From: Arthrospira sp. PCC 9108 | Lineage (GTDB): Bacteria > Cyanobacteriota > Cyanobacteriia > Cyanobacteriales > Microcoleaceae | DNA length: 64,000 nt | Direction of reading: 5' to 3' | Assembly: GCA_016745315.1 (NCBI GenBank) | Contig: CP066886.1 | Span: 961,501-1,025,500, forward strand | Part shown: positions 17,305-25,688 of the stretch, piece after piece | Layout of the letters: each line of letters begins with the position of its first letter | Position numbering within the stretch: the stretch's first letter is position 1 | The notes under the pieces: generated by a model | What the model was told of the DNA's origin: nothing | The model's input: the letters and a program-made list of their open reading frames with translations, nothing else | Databases searched by the model: none | Translations under genes and position numbers: made by a program

Positions 17305-18225
17305 ATGAAGCAACTTCTGATGCAAGAGCGATTTTTTCTGACCATCCATATCCTGTCCACCCTGTTTGGTCTAGCGGGACTGCTAATAGTTCTACCTAAT
17401 CCAGAACTAATTATTAACCTACCCCCCATAGGACAAAGTTTCTTTCAACTGAGTATGGCAGGGGGAGGAGTAGCTTATATTGTGTTTGGAGCGATCGCAG
17501 TTAGTTTATACGCCTATCGCACCCTAGGGCTGGCTACGACGCTAGGATTTATGGTGCCATCTATTGTCCTATCCCTGAGTAGTGAACTGCTGGGGACTAG
17601 CACAGGTTTTCCTTTCGGTCATTACCAATATCTAAACGGTTTAGGCTATAAAATCGCGGATCTAGTTCCGTTTACGATTCCCCTATCCTGGTTTTATATG
17701 GGTTTAACCTGCTACCTACTAGCGAGGGGTGGCTTGAAGGTGAGGCTGGGTTCAAGTTGGGTGCGTCATGTAGCAGCTTTAGCGGTGGCGGCGATTTTAT
17801 TAACGGCTTGGGATTTAGTCCTAGACCCGGCTATGAGTCAAGCACCTTTTCCGTTTTGGCAATTTCAAGATGTAGGGGAATTTTTTGGAATGCCTTATCG
17901 TAATCTTACGGGATGGATGGGGACGGGTTTGGTGTTTATGACGGTGGCGGCGGTTTTATGGAGAGGTAAGCCGATTGTTTTATCTCGATCTGTGTTGACT
18001 CTACCTTTACTGGTGTATTTGACTAACTTTGGCTTTGGGGCGGTAATTACGGTGGTGGCTTTAGATCCTAAGTTTCTACTACCGACTCTATTAAGCGTAT
18101 TATTTGGTGTGATTCCGGCGATCGCTTTATGGTGGACTGCAATCGGACCAGATATGGCTACCTTAGAACCGGATTCTGAATCGCCGGAGGTGGCTGATTC
18201 TCCTATGAATGCGATCGCTAAATAA
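17305..18225 (+). CDS. cruF: Gamma-carotene 1',2'-hydratase CruF
   Basis: Membrane enzyme that hydrates the psi-end of gamma-carotene on the way to myxol glycosides (myxoxanthophyll). 306 residues from the ATG at 17305, which has GAGGAG four bases before it; the in-frame TTG at 17293 is less likely. About eight membrane spans are visible. Family features include SSELLGTSTGFPFGHYQY, a buried acidic patch WDLVLDPAMSQ near residue 177, and YRNLTGWMGTG. It stands alone on the + strand, convergent with the porin gene. With zds it makes two carotenoid genes in the window, but they are not linked in one operon. Confidence 0.9.
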   Translation: MKQLLMQERFFLTIHILSTLFGLAGLLIVLPNPELIINLPPIGQSFFQLSMAGGGVAYIVFGAIAVSLYAYRTLGLATTLGFMVPSIVLSLSSELLGTSTGFPFGHYQYLNGLGYKIADLVPFTIPLSWFYMGLTCYLLARGGLKVRLGSSWVRHVAALAVAAILLTAWDLVLDPAMSQAPFPFWQFQDVGEFFGMPYRNLTGWMGTGLVFMTVAAVLWRGKPIVLSRSVLTLPLLVYLTNFGFGAVITVVALDPKFLLPTLLSVLFGVIPAIALWWTAIGPDMATLEPDSESPEVADSPMNAIAK

Positions 18226-18317
18226 CCCCAGGCGATGATGATTGTGGTCGGTGGCTTTCCTATGACAATTTAGGATTAACCCCCGACCCATTTTGTGATT
18301 TAGTCAAAAATCTACCC

Positions 18318-18360
18318 TAAATGGCTCTATCCGTTATTAGACGATGGTTAGAGCCATTTA
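18318..18360. terminator. Hairpin between convergent cruF and porin genes
   Basis: TAAATGGCTCTA and TAGAGCCATTTA form a perfect 12-bp inverted repeat around a 19-nt loop. It lies 93 bp after cruF and about 170 bp after the porin gene on the other strand, so it may stop both transcripts. There is no strong T-run. The rest of 18226-18526 shows no gene. Confidence 0.55.
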
Positions 18361-18526
18361 CTATGGTGAGCAATGTTGAATAATTAGTCAAGTGTATAGC
18401 GACAGAAAGCCATGGAAATAATAATAGGCGATCGCCATAGATTTGTCAACGCCCTAGGCCCTAGGGGGTGAGGATAAATTCAAGAATAGTCCGTCCCCCC
18501 AGGCTAAGAAAATGAGCGAGAAACTG

Positions 18527-20320
18527 CTAGAAACGGAAAGTGGTTCTGAGAGTCCCTACGAAAATATTAGCATTGTGGCTATTGTGATCAGGGTTAGTGA
18601 CGACAAAGAAGCCGGGAGTGATGGAAATGTAGTCATTGAAGGCATAGCGATAGAAGGCTTCAATATGGAAGGAAGTATCGCGGTCTTCCAAAGCTCCCCG
18701 GTCGTGGTTCGTAACTTTGGGGGGCATTCCGATAATAATACCACCCAAATCTCCTTCGCTGAAGGCATCGGGGAAGCCCATAGTGACAGCCCAGTTAAGA
18801 ATTGTCGCACTATCACTGCCATTTCTTTGTTGATGAGCCCAGGTAGCACCAAACCAGCCACCTAACTGGAATTTGTCAAGGACGCGCCAGTTAAATTGTA
18901 AACCTAAGTTATCGCTGCTGGTGGCATTGTTTCCAAAGGGACGCTCAGAAATCCAGCTTCCTGTGCCGCCAGCAATATTCACGTCTTCAGTGCTAAAATA
19001 CTTGCGGGCGTACTCGACGGCAAAAGCGAGGTTTCGATTGGGTTCATAAACTAACTGAGCGCCAGCGCTATTGCTACCATTAAATAAGCCATTGCTTTGG
19101 GTAGCATCAGAAGCATTACCGGCTAAATAAGCTAGATTAAGTTTAAAGCGAGGTTGACTACCAAAGGTGAAGTTAGCGCCAGCACCTGCACCACCGGGTC
19201 CTCGAAATACGGCGGGGTTCCGTCGTCCAAACCGAGAAATTGATCCGGCGGAGGCACTTTCAAGGGGTGAGAGTACATCAAGAATATTGTCTATTCCCAG
19301 AGCATTAGCGCCTACCCAGAAGCGGGCTTTACCATCAAAAGCGGGGAAACGGTAGTTTAGATCATCTAGTCGGAAACCATTGCTCCTGCCGTCAATGGAA
19401 GTGCGAGCCATTAATGTATTATTGAGACCAAAACTTCTCAGGTTGGGAATGTCTACGGCTTCTAAGCGAATTCTCAGCCTGTCTCGACCGCTAAAGCTGC
19501 TATCAAAGTTGAGACGGCTGCGGTAGCCGAGATAGGTTTGGGTGGGGTCATCACTGGCTCGGCCAAAGGGTCCCCCTGCTACATTATGACGAGAGCGATC
19601 GCCAAAGCTATCTCCTGCCCAAAATACTACTTCCCCACTCAGTTTGGTGGTGGTTGAGAATTGGTTAGCTTCTAATTCGGCGGTTCTGGCTTCTAGGGCA
19701 TATACGCGACCCCTTAAAGTGGCTAGTTCTGCTGCAAATTCTTCCTGTAGTCGTTGGATAACTGCTAGGTCTTCACGAGTTACGAGATTAGCTACAGAAG
19801 CGGCAATTAGTTCATTAACTCGCTCTAAACAGGCATTTAAACCAGCAGCAAACTCAAAACGAGTCATGGCTCGGTTTCCCCTAAAGGTTCCGTCGGGATA
19901 ACCTGCGATACAGCCATAGCGCTCAACTAAGGACTGTAGGGCTTGGAATGCCCAGTCTGTGGGTTGCACGTCTGACAACTGGGAAACAGAAGTTACCTGT
20001 TCCATGGAGTCTTCTAAGCCACTGTATTGGTTGATTTGCTCGATACCTAAGATGGTGATTTCTGGATCGGTTTCTGGCTGTGTTTGAGCTAATTCTACGG
20101 GTTGGCTTGGAGGCTCGGATTGATGGGCGATCGCCAGATTAGACTCTGGGCTGATAGAGTCTTCTATGTCTTCAGTAGTTACGGGAGCTACTTGAGATGT
20201 AATATCAAATTTAGTGGCTATTTTTTCTGTGGCTAAGGCGGAACCTGCACTTAGAAGCAGGGCTGCACCCACCAAGCTGGGACTGTGCTTGAGGGTCTTC
20301 CAAAGAATTTTGTTTGTCAT
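18527..20320 (-). CDS. SLH-domain outer-membrane porin (iron uptake porin, OprB type)
   Basis: Outer-membrane channel of the cyanobacterial SLH-porin family; several members support uptake of inorganic iron. 597 residues from the ATG at 20320. The N-terminus MTNKILWKTLK, followed by a hydrophobic stretch ending SALA, is a signal peptide. An SLH domain (about 90-155) contains VQPTDWAFQALQSLVERYGC and GYPDGTFRGNRAMTRFEFAAGL, which binds pyruvylated wall polymer. A short coiled coil (about 160-215) precedes the OprB beta-barrel, which ends in an aromatic residue (TTFRF), as outer-membrane barrels do. An in-frame GTG four codons earlier is possible. The futA/futB pair nearby fits an iron role. 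Confidence 0.88.
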   Translation of the reverse strand: MTNKILWKTLKHSPSLVGAALLLSAGSALATEKIATKFDITSQVAPVTTEDIEDSISPESNLAIAHQSEPPSQPVELAQTQPETDPEITILGIEQINQYSGLEDSMEQVTSVSQLSDVQPTDWAFQALQSLVERYGCIAGYPDGTFRGNRAMTRFEFAAGLNACLERVNELIAASVANLVTREDLAVIQRLQEEFAAELATLRGRVYALEARTAELEANQFSTTTKLSGEVVFWAGDSFGDRSRHNVAGGPFGRASDDPTQTYLGYRSRLNFDSSFSGRDRLRIRLEAVDIPNLRSFGLNNTLMARTSIDGRSNGFRLDDLNYRFPAFDGKARFWVGANALGIDNILDVLSPLESASAGSISRFGRRNPAVFRGPGGAGAGANFTFGSQPRFKLNLAYLAGNASDATQSNGLFNGSNSAGAQLVYEPNRNLAFAVEYARKYFSTEDVNIAGGTGSWISERPFGNNATSSDNLGLQFNWRVLDKFQLGGWFGATWAHQQRNGSDSATILNWAVTMGFPDAFSEGDLGGIIIGMPPKVTNHDRGALEDRDTSFHIEAFYRYAFNDYISITPGFFVVTNPDHNSHNANIFVGTLRTTFRF

Positions 20321-20771
20321 TTCTAATCTCACACCAACGCAAAAACATCTGAAAATGGGTTAATGGCTGTAGTTCTTGGGTCACTACACCATTAATTGAG
20401 AGTTTTTCTACAGATTGGGGTTGTCTAATTACTTAGAAACCTTTTCCAGTAAGCATCTGAACCCTTTAAATCATGGATAGGGCTCTGGGTATGGCTCTGG
20501 GAACCAATTGCAAATGACTCTCTTTAAGATGTTTATATCATGAAAGTTAATTTTTCAAGCTAATGATTCTCAATTAGTTGACAGCCTTGGCCCAGCCTTG
20601 GCAAATTAGTTAAGTTTAGCTAATGTATGGCTGCGAATAGTTTTGATTTTCCAAAGAATGTTAAGAATTCATAAGTTTTTATTGATAACTTCTATCAAAA
20701 GATTGAGGAGATGATGGGGGTTTTGGTATGGTGTAGGAAATGGCTCCCAAGGGGTGATTGTGTCTATATGC
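20321..20771. other. Upstream region of the porin gene
   Basis: About 450 bp without a gene. AT-rich sequence near 20540-20700 probably contains the porin promoter. Nothing else can be supported. Confidence 0.35.
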
Positions 20772-20799
20772 AAAAAAAGAGGCGGAAACGCCTATTTTT
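20772..20799 (-). terminator. Rho-independent terminator downstream of tab2
   Basis: On the minus strand the stem AGGCG-TTTC-CGCCT is followed by CTTTTTTT, a classic intrinsic terminator. It lies about 230 bp after the tab2 stop. T-runs stand on both sides, so it may act in both directions. Confidence 0.7.
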
Positions 20800-20848
20800 A
20801 CGGGGTTTAAAATATTTGGTGGCTAAAATTTCAAAATAGCGATGCACC

Positions 20849-20892
20849 TGTAGGGGCGGGTGCTAAATCAGCCAGGGGAAAAACCCACCCCC
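20849..20892. repeat. Single dispersed GC-rich palindromic repeat
   Basis: TGTAGGGGCGGGT ... ACCCACCCCC forms an imperfect inverted repeat. Its first half is the same as the inverted end of the tandem repeat at 1855-1870 (AACCCGCCCCTACA). It looks like one member of a dispersed hairpin family of this genome. Confidence 0.5.
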
Positions 20893-21030
20893 GGAGAAAA
20901 AGCGATCGCCTAAAATGGGCATCTTGACAAAAATCAGATTGTATGTATAGAGGTTGGGATGTTTTCGGGGTGAGTGGGAGGGGAGGGGGGATAATCGATA
21001 AGATTATCATCCCCCTCCGGGGTAATGAGA

Positions 21031-21894
21031 TTAGAAGTCTAACTGCTGAAGCATCCAGAAGCCAGCAAAGGATTCGGAATTAGGGTCAGACTGAATAGCC
21101 AAAAAATGCACATTTTTAGCGGAGAGCTTGGCTTGTTCAAAATTCCGGGCTTCGGTCTGGGTTTTAGAGTCGGTGAGGTTAGCCAAAATCCAACTCTCAT
21201 TTTCCCCGGTTTCCAAAATCAGGCTAGGGCGGGGAGTTTCCAGGAGTCGCAGAAAAGCTAACTCTAACCCAGACATCCAGGCGGCTAGGGGTATGGCGCG
21301 GGTAGAGAAAATAATCAGACCGGGAACGAGTGTTTCGGGAGATAGCCCCATCATGGGTAAACTGAAGGCTTCGCCAAAGCCGATATCCCATTCAGGCATA
21401 TCTTGAAAGGCGGCGGCTTCTAAAGAAACGATCGCCCACTGTTCCCCCTGAAGTGCATCTGGTAGGGGCTGAGGTTCACCGGAGACAAACTGCACTGAGG
21501 GGTTAGTTCCTTCCTGATAGTTAGGATAGGTGGGATAAACTTTGTCGATGCGTTCTTGTAGCCACTGAAACAGTGTATAGGTGCGACGACTAGCTGATGC
21601 GGGGATATCTAACCCTTCAGCAGCTTTAGAGATCATATTCGCCATGGGACGGCGGAAAAAACGAATTTTGGATGGTGGTAATGGTGCTTGAGCGATCGCT
21701 TCTTCAATAGCTCCCTGCAACCAGATAGAGTTAACCTGGGTACTGGGACAAAATTGTGTATAGCGGAATAGAGACTCAGGGCGCGATCGCACATCCAGGG
21801 GGGTTTCACAGATAATCACCTCCCATACTTTTTTTCCGTCTTCGTCCCGCAGCGGACGACTGTAAAAATCCAGTTCCCAAATCGTTCCCTTCAT
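21031..21894 (-). CDS. Tab2/Atab2 family RNA-binding protein
   Basis: Homologue of the algal Tab2 and plant Atab2 proteins, needed for translation of photosystem I reaction-centre mRNA; in cyanobacteria it is linked to photosystem biogenesis. 287 residues. The N-terminus GTIWELDFYSRPLRDEDGKK is the hallmark of the family. WEVIICETPL, RFFRRPMANMI near residue 80 and the repeated AIVSLEA/WILANL strands also fit. No signal peptide. A hairpin and T-run downstream at 20772 end the transcript. It faces smpB divergently across 113 bp. Confidence 0.9.
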   Translation of the reverse strand: MKGTIWELDFYSRPLRDEDGKKVWEVIICETPLDVRSRPESLFRYTQFCPSTQVNSIWLQGAIEEAIAQAPLPPSKIRFFRRPMANMISKAAEGLDIPASASRRTYTLFQWLQERIDKVYPTYPNYQEGTNPSVQFVSGEPQPLPDALQGEQWAIVSLEAAAFQDMPEWDIGFGEAFSLPMMGLSPETLVPGLIIFSTRAIPLAAWMSGLELAFLRLLETPRPSLILETGENESWILANLTDSKTQTEARNFEQAKLSAKNVHFLAIQSDPNSESFAGFWMLQQLDF

Positions 21895-21990
21895 TGGATG
21901 CTAAAAACTCGCTATGTATACTAAACTCAAACTTCTATTGTCCCATTAAAATGATGGTAACAACAAGGTTGTTCAATTAACCCTGGTTCA

Positions 21991-21999
21991 TGGTATAAT
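21991..21999 (+). promoter_or_regulatory. Extended -10 promoter of smpB, almost at the start codon
   Basis: TGGTATAAT is a perfect extended -10 whose last base is only 8 nt before the smpB ATG (22008). A start site 6-8 nt downstream would give a leaderless or nearly leaderless mRNA. Only a weak AGAAG precedes the ATG, in keeping with that. Confidence 0.55.
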
Positions 22000-22007
22000 G
22001 AGAAGTT

Positions 22008-22475
22008 ATGAGTAAAGACAGTAACGGATACAAAATCCTCACCGATAACCGTAAAGCTCGCTATCTGTACGAGATCCTAGATACCTACGAAGCCGGAATT
22101 GAACTGAAAGGCACGGAGGTTAAGTCGATCCGGGCGGGTCGTTCTAATTTGCAGGATGGTTATGCGTTGGTGCGGGATGGAGAGGTGTGGCTGATTAATG
22201 TTCATATCTCCCCTTATGAGAATACGAGTAATTTCTTTAATCATGATCCGCGCCGTACCCGAAAGTTGTTGCTACATCGCCAGGAAATTAATAAGCTGAT
22301 TGGACAGGTAGAACAAAAGGGCCTGACCCTGGTTCCTCTGAGAATGTATCTGAAACGGGGACGGGTTAAGGTGATGATTGGACTGGCGCGAGGTAAGAAG
22401 TTGCACGACAAGCGAGAGACAATCCGACGCAGGGATGATGCGCGGTCTATGCAACGGGCGCTAAAGCAGTTTTAA
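22008..22475 (+). CDS. smpB: SsrA-binding protein SmpB
   Basis: Binds tmRNA and brings it to stalled ribosomes for trans-translation. 155 residues, typical length. The OB-fold core begins NGYKILTDNRKARYLYEILD. ELKGTEVKSIRAGRSNLQDG is the most conserved SmpB stretch. ISPYENTSNFFNHDPRRTRKLLLH and the basic C-terminal tail (KKLHDKRETIRRRD), which enters the decoding channel, are intact. The tmRNA gene itself is not in the window. fumC follows after 26 bp and is probably co-transcribed. Confidence 0.97.
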   Translation: MSKDSNGYKILTDNRKARYLYEILDTYEAGIELKGTEVKSIRAGRSNLQDGYALVRDGEVWLINVHISPYENTSNFFNHDPRRTRKLLLHRQEINKLIGQVEQKGLTLVPLRMYLKRGRVKVMIGLARGKKLHDKRETIRRRDDARSMQRALKQF

Positions 22476-22501
22476 TAGATAATGGACGGGGAACTTAGGC
22501 G

Positions 22502-23908
22502 ATGAATCAGGACATGGATGCTAATATGCGAGTTGAACGCGATAGCATGGGGGAAATTCAAGTCCCCAACGATCGCTATTGGGGAGCGCAAACTCAGCGA
22601 TCGCTTCATTATTTTTCTATTGGTACTGATTTAATCCCCCCAGAGGTGATCGCGGCTTTTGGTATTCTCAAAAAGGCGGCGGCGTTGACTAATCAAGAGT
22701 TGGGAAAACTGCCCCCAGATCTGTCAGAATTGATTATACAGGCGGCGCAACAGGTAATTGAGGGTAAGTTATCGGAACATTTCCCCCTGCGGGTGTGGAT
22801 GACTGGAAGCGGTACTCAATGTAATATGAATGTAAATGAGGTGATTGCTAATTGGGCGATCGCTTCTGTGGGCGGAAAAATGGGCAGCAAAAACCCTATT
22901 CATCCCAATGACCATGTTAATATGTCTCAGTCGTCTAACGATACATTTCCGACGGCTATGCACATCGCAGCAGCTTTGGCGTTTCATCAGCGCCTAATTC
23001 CTAAAGTCCGAAAAATGCGAGATGCTCTGGCTCAGAAATCCGCAGAATTTAACGATATTGTCAAAATTGGTCGCACCCATTTACAAGATGCTGTTCCCCT
23101 GACTTTAGGACAGGAGTTTTCCGGCTATGTGGCACAACTAGATGCCGACCTAAAACGCATTGAGATGGTTTTACCTGATTTGTATGAATTAGCTATTGGT
23201 GGAACCGCTGTAGGAACCGGATTAAATGCGCCGCCTGGGTTTGCGGAAAGGGTGGCGGAACACATTGCCGAAATGACCTGTTTACCCTTTGTTTCAGCAC
23301 CCAATAAATTTGCGGCTATGGCGGCTCATGATGCCATAGTTATGGCGAGTGGTGCGTTAAAAACTTTAGCCTGTTCTTTGATGAAAATTGCCAATGATAT
23401 TAGATTTTTAGGGAGTGGCCCCCGCTGTGGTTTAGGCGAATTAATTTTACCCGAAAATGAACCGGGTTCTTCAATTATGCCGGGAAAAGTAAACCCCACC
23501 CAATGCGAGGCTATGACTATGGTAGCGGTTCAGGTAATGGGGTATGATACCGCTATTAGTATGGCGGGTTCCCAGGGTCATTTTGAGTTAAATGTGTTTA
23601 AGCCAATGATGATTTTTAACCTGCTACAATCGGTTAATATTTTGGCGGATAGTTGTAATAACTTCACAGATTTTCTGTTGGTTGGTTTACAGGTAAATCA
23701 CCGTAAAATTAACAGCTATTTAGAACAATCTTTAATGTTGGTAACTGCTTTAAGTCCTAAAATTGGCTATGACCGAGCCGCAGAAGTCGCTCATTTGGCT
23801 TTGGAGAAGGATGCGACCTTAAAGCAGATTTGTGTCGAATTAGGCTATATTTCGGCGGAAGAATTTGACCAAGTTGTGGTTCCTAGTAAAATGGCACATC
23901 CTCATTAA
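22502..23908 (+). CDS. fumC: Class II fumarate hydratase
   Basis: Catalyses fumarate to L-malate; homotetrameric and iron-independent. 468 residues. The N-terminal MGEIQVPNDRYWGAQTQRS is the conserved class II start. TGSGTQCNMNVNEV (about 101-114), NMSQSSNDTFPTAMH, KIGRTHLQDAVPLTLGQE and the signature loop GSSIMPGKVNPTQCEA (about 322-337) with its catalytic Ser are all present. Several in-frame ATGs lie within the first nine codons, so the exact start (22502 or slightly later) is uncertain. It follows smpB closely. Confidence 0.96.
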   Translation: MNQDMDANMRVERDSMGEIQVPNDRYWGAQTQRSLHYFSIGTDLIPPEVIAAFGILKKAAALTNQELGKLPPDLSELIIQAAQQVIEGKLSEHFPLRVWMTGSGTQCNMNVNEVIANWAIASVGGKMGSKNPIHPNDHVNMSQSSNDTFPTAMHIAAALAFHQRLIPKVRKMRDALAQKSAEFNDIVKIGRTHLQDAVPLTLGQEFSGYVAQLDADLKRIEMVLPDLYELAIGGTAVGTGLNAPPGFAERVAEHIAEMTCLPFVSAPNKFAAMAAHDAIVMASGALKTLACSLMKIANDIRFLGSGPRCGLGELILPENEPGSSIMPGKVNPTQCEAMTMVAVQVMGYDTAISMAGSQGHFELNVFKPMMIFNLLQSVNILADSCNNFTDFLLVGLQVNHRKINSYLEQSLMLVTALSPKIGYDRAAEVAHLALEKDATLKQICVELGYISAEEFDQVVVPSKMAHPH

Positions 23909-23940
23909 TTGAGAGTTAATGTAAACCGACTTTCTAAAAT

Positions 23941-24714
23941 CTATGATTCCTCAAGCTGCTGACGCACCTCATTGATAGATAACCCCAATGCTACAGAAAT
24001 TTGCTCTACTGTCAATCCCATATTGTCTAATTGAGCAATAGCTGCTAAACGCGCCTGACGTTCTTTTTGTGCTTCCAATTGAGCCTGCTGTGCTAACTCT
24101 TCGGCGCTCAAATAACGTCTCCCGTATTGGTCAAACCAAGACAGGATTTCTCGGTCAATACCACCTACTGTAGCTTGAGTTCTACCGATTCCTAAACCGA
24201 TTTCTGGTAGCCAGTAGGGTTCCCCGCTTTGTAATTGGTACTTACCATCTATTTGTCGATAAATCTCGAAGGGTTGATGGCGATCGCGTTGGTAATATTC
24301 TGGGTTATAAATAACGTAATACAATACCCCCAACTTTTCATAAATCGCCATTTTGGACTCATACTCATTTCCCGGAGTCCAGGAAACCACTTCTAACACT
24401 AACTGGGGAACCATTCCCCCCTCTTCCCAGACCACATAACTTTTCCGAGATTTATTACCCGGTCGGCGGCGGTTCACTCCCACCGTCAGAAAACCATCAG
24501 GAATTACCGGGACTCTGGGGTTTTCCCCGCTGGTGTGATAAATTCCCATATCTACACCGAAATACCAATCATTGCGGTCTTTCCAGATAATTGCTAGAAG
24601 AAATAATAGGTAATTGGGGAGAAAATTTTGGTCTTCGTTATCCACAGGAGTATCATCAGAGTCGGGAAGTTCATCACTGGTGGGTAGGTTTTTATAAAGG
24701 TCAGTAGAAACCAT
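23941..24714 (-). CDS. Uma2 family nuclease (DUF820), array copy 1
   Basis: 257 residues. Uma2 proteins have the PD-(D/E)XK restriction-endonuclease fold; their biological role is unknown and they are very numerous in cyanobacteria. The putative catalytic set is Asp73 in VIPDGFL, Glu108 in LVLEVVS and Lys121 in ESKMAIYEKLG, followed by the family pattern YYVIYNPEYY. After the nuclease domain comes a Gln/Ala/Leu/Glu heptad (one unit here) and a C-terminal helix-turn-helix-like tail (GLTVEQISVALGLSINEVRQQL). This is the copy with the shortest linker and lies downstream of all others. Its own promoter -10 is at 24748. Confidence 0.88.
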   Translation of the reverse strand: MVSTDLYKNLPTSDELPDSDDTPVDNEDQNFLPNYLLFLLAIIWKDRNDWYFGVDMGIYHTSGENPRVPVIPDGFLTVGVNRRRPGNKSRKSYVVWEEGGMVPQLVLEVVSWTPGNEYESKMAIYEKLGVLYYVIYNPEYYQRDRHQPFEIYRQIDGKYQLQSGEPYWLPEIGLGIGRTQATVGGIDREILSWFDQYGRRYLSAEELAQQAQLEAQKERQARLAAIAQLDNMGLTVEQISVALGLSINEVRQQLEES

Positions 24715-24747
24715 AGGTCTAAACCAGTAGAAGACAGTTTATCCCCC

Positions 24748-24753
24748 ATTATA
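24748..24753 (-). promoter_or_regulatory. -10 element of array copy 1; the same element precedes every copy
   Basis: On the minus strand the spacer reads CTGCTATAAT, an extended -10 (TGnTATAAT), 34-39 nt upstream of the ATG. It recurs at the same distance before all six genes, including the outermost one (ATGCTATAAT near 29349-29354). Each cassette therefore looks like a complete transcription unit. Confidence 0.6.
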
Positions 24754-24772
24754 GCAGTTATATCGCTAGAAT

Positions 24773-25630
24773 CTATAATTCCTCTAGCTGCTGACGTACC
24801 ACCTCTACAGATAACCCCAATGCTACAGAAATTTGCTGTACTGTTAATCCGATATTGTCTAATTGAGCAATAGCTGCTAAACGTGCTTGACGTTCTTTTT
24901 GTGCTTCCAATTGAGCCTGTTGTGCTTCCAATTGAGCCTGCTGTGCTTCCAATTGAGCCTGCTGTGCTTCCAATTGAGCCTGCTGTGCTTCCAATTGAGC
25001 CTGCTGTGCTAACTCTTCGGCGCTCAAATAACGTCTCCCGTATTGGTCAAACCAAGACAGGATTTCTCGGTCAATACCACCTACTGTAGCTTGAGTTCTA
25101 CCGATTCCTAAACCGATTTCTGGTAGCCAGTAGGGTTCCCCGCTTTGTAATTGGTACTTACCATCTATTTGTCGATAAATCTCGAAGGGTTGATGGCGAT
25201 CGCGTTGGTAATATTCTGGGTTATAAATAACGTAATACAATACCCCCAACTTTTCATAAATCGCCATTTTGGACTCATACTCATTTCCCGGAGTCCAGGA
25301 AACCACTTCTAACACTAACTGGGGAACCATTCCCCCCTCTTCCCAGACCACATAACTTTTCCGAGATTTATTACCCGGTCGGCGGCGGTTCACTCCCACC
25401 GTCAGAAAACCATCAGGAATTACCGGGACTCTGGGGTTTTCCCCGCTGGTGTGATAAATTCCCATATCTACACCGAAATACCAATCATTGCGGTCTTTCC
25501 AGATAATTGCTAGAAGAAATAATAGGTAATTGGGGAGAAAATTTTGGTCTTCGTTATCCACAGGAGTATCATCAGAGTCGGGAAGTTCATCACTGGTGGG
25601 TAGGTTTTTATAAAGGTCAGTAGAAACCAT
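24773..25630 (-). CDS. Uma2 family nuclease, array copy 2
   Basis: 285 residues. The nuclease core (residues 1-200) is the same as in copy 1. The linker has five QAQLEAQ heptads, predicted to form a continuous alpha-helix or coiled coil. Markers: SAEEL before the linker, IGLTVQQ in the tail, and the C-terminus SVEVVRQQLEEL instead of SINEVRQQLEES. Confidence 0.85.
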   Translation of the reverse strand: MVSTDLYKNLPTSDELPDSDDTPVDNEDQNFLPNYLLFLLAIIWKDRNDWYFGVDMGIYHTSGENPRVPVIPDGFLTVGVNRRRPGNKSRKSYVVWEEGGMVPQLVLEVVSWTPGNEYESKMAIYEKLGVLYYVIYNPEYYQRDRHQPFEIYRQIDGKYQLQSGEPYWLPEIGLGIGRTQATVGGIDREILSWFDQYGRRYLSAEELAQQAQLEAQQAQLEAQQAQLEAQQAQLEAQQAQLEAQKERQARLAAIAQLDNIGLTVQQISVALGLSVEVVRQQLEEL

Positions 25631-25688
25631 AGGTCTAAACCAGTAGAAGACAGTTTCTCCCCCATTATAGCAGTTATATCGCTAGAAT

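Noticed and set aside
20990..21018. GATAATC-gataa-GATTATC hairpin near the tab2 end considered as the terminator
   Set aside because: No T-run follows in the direction of tab2; the hairpin at 20772-20799 fits much better.
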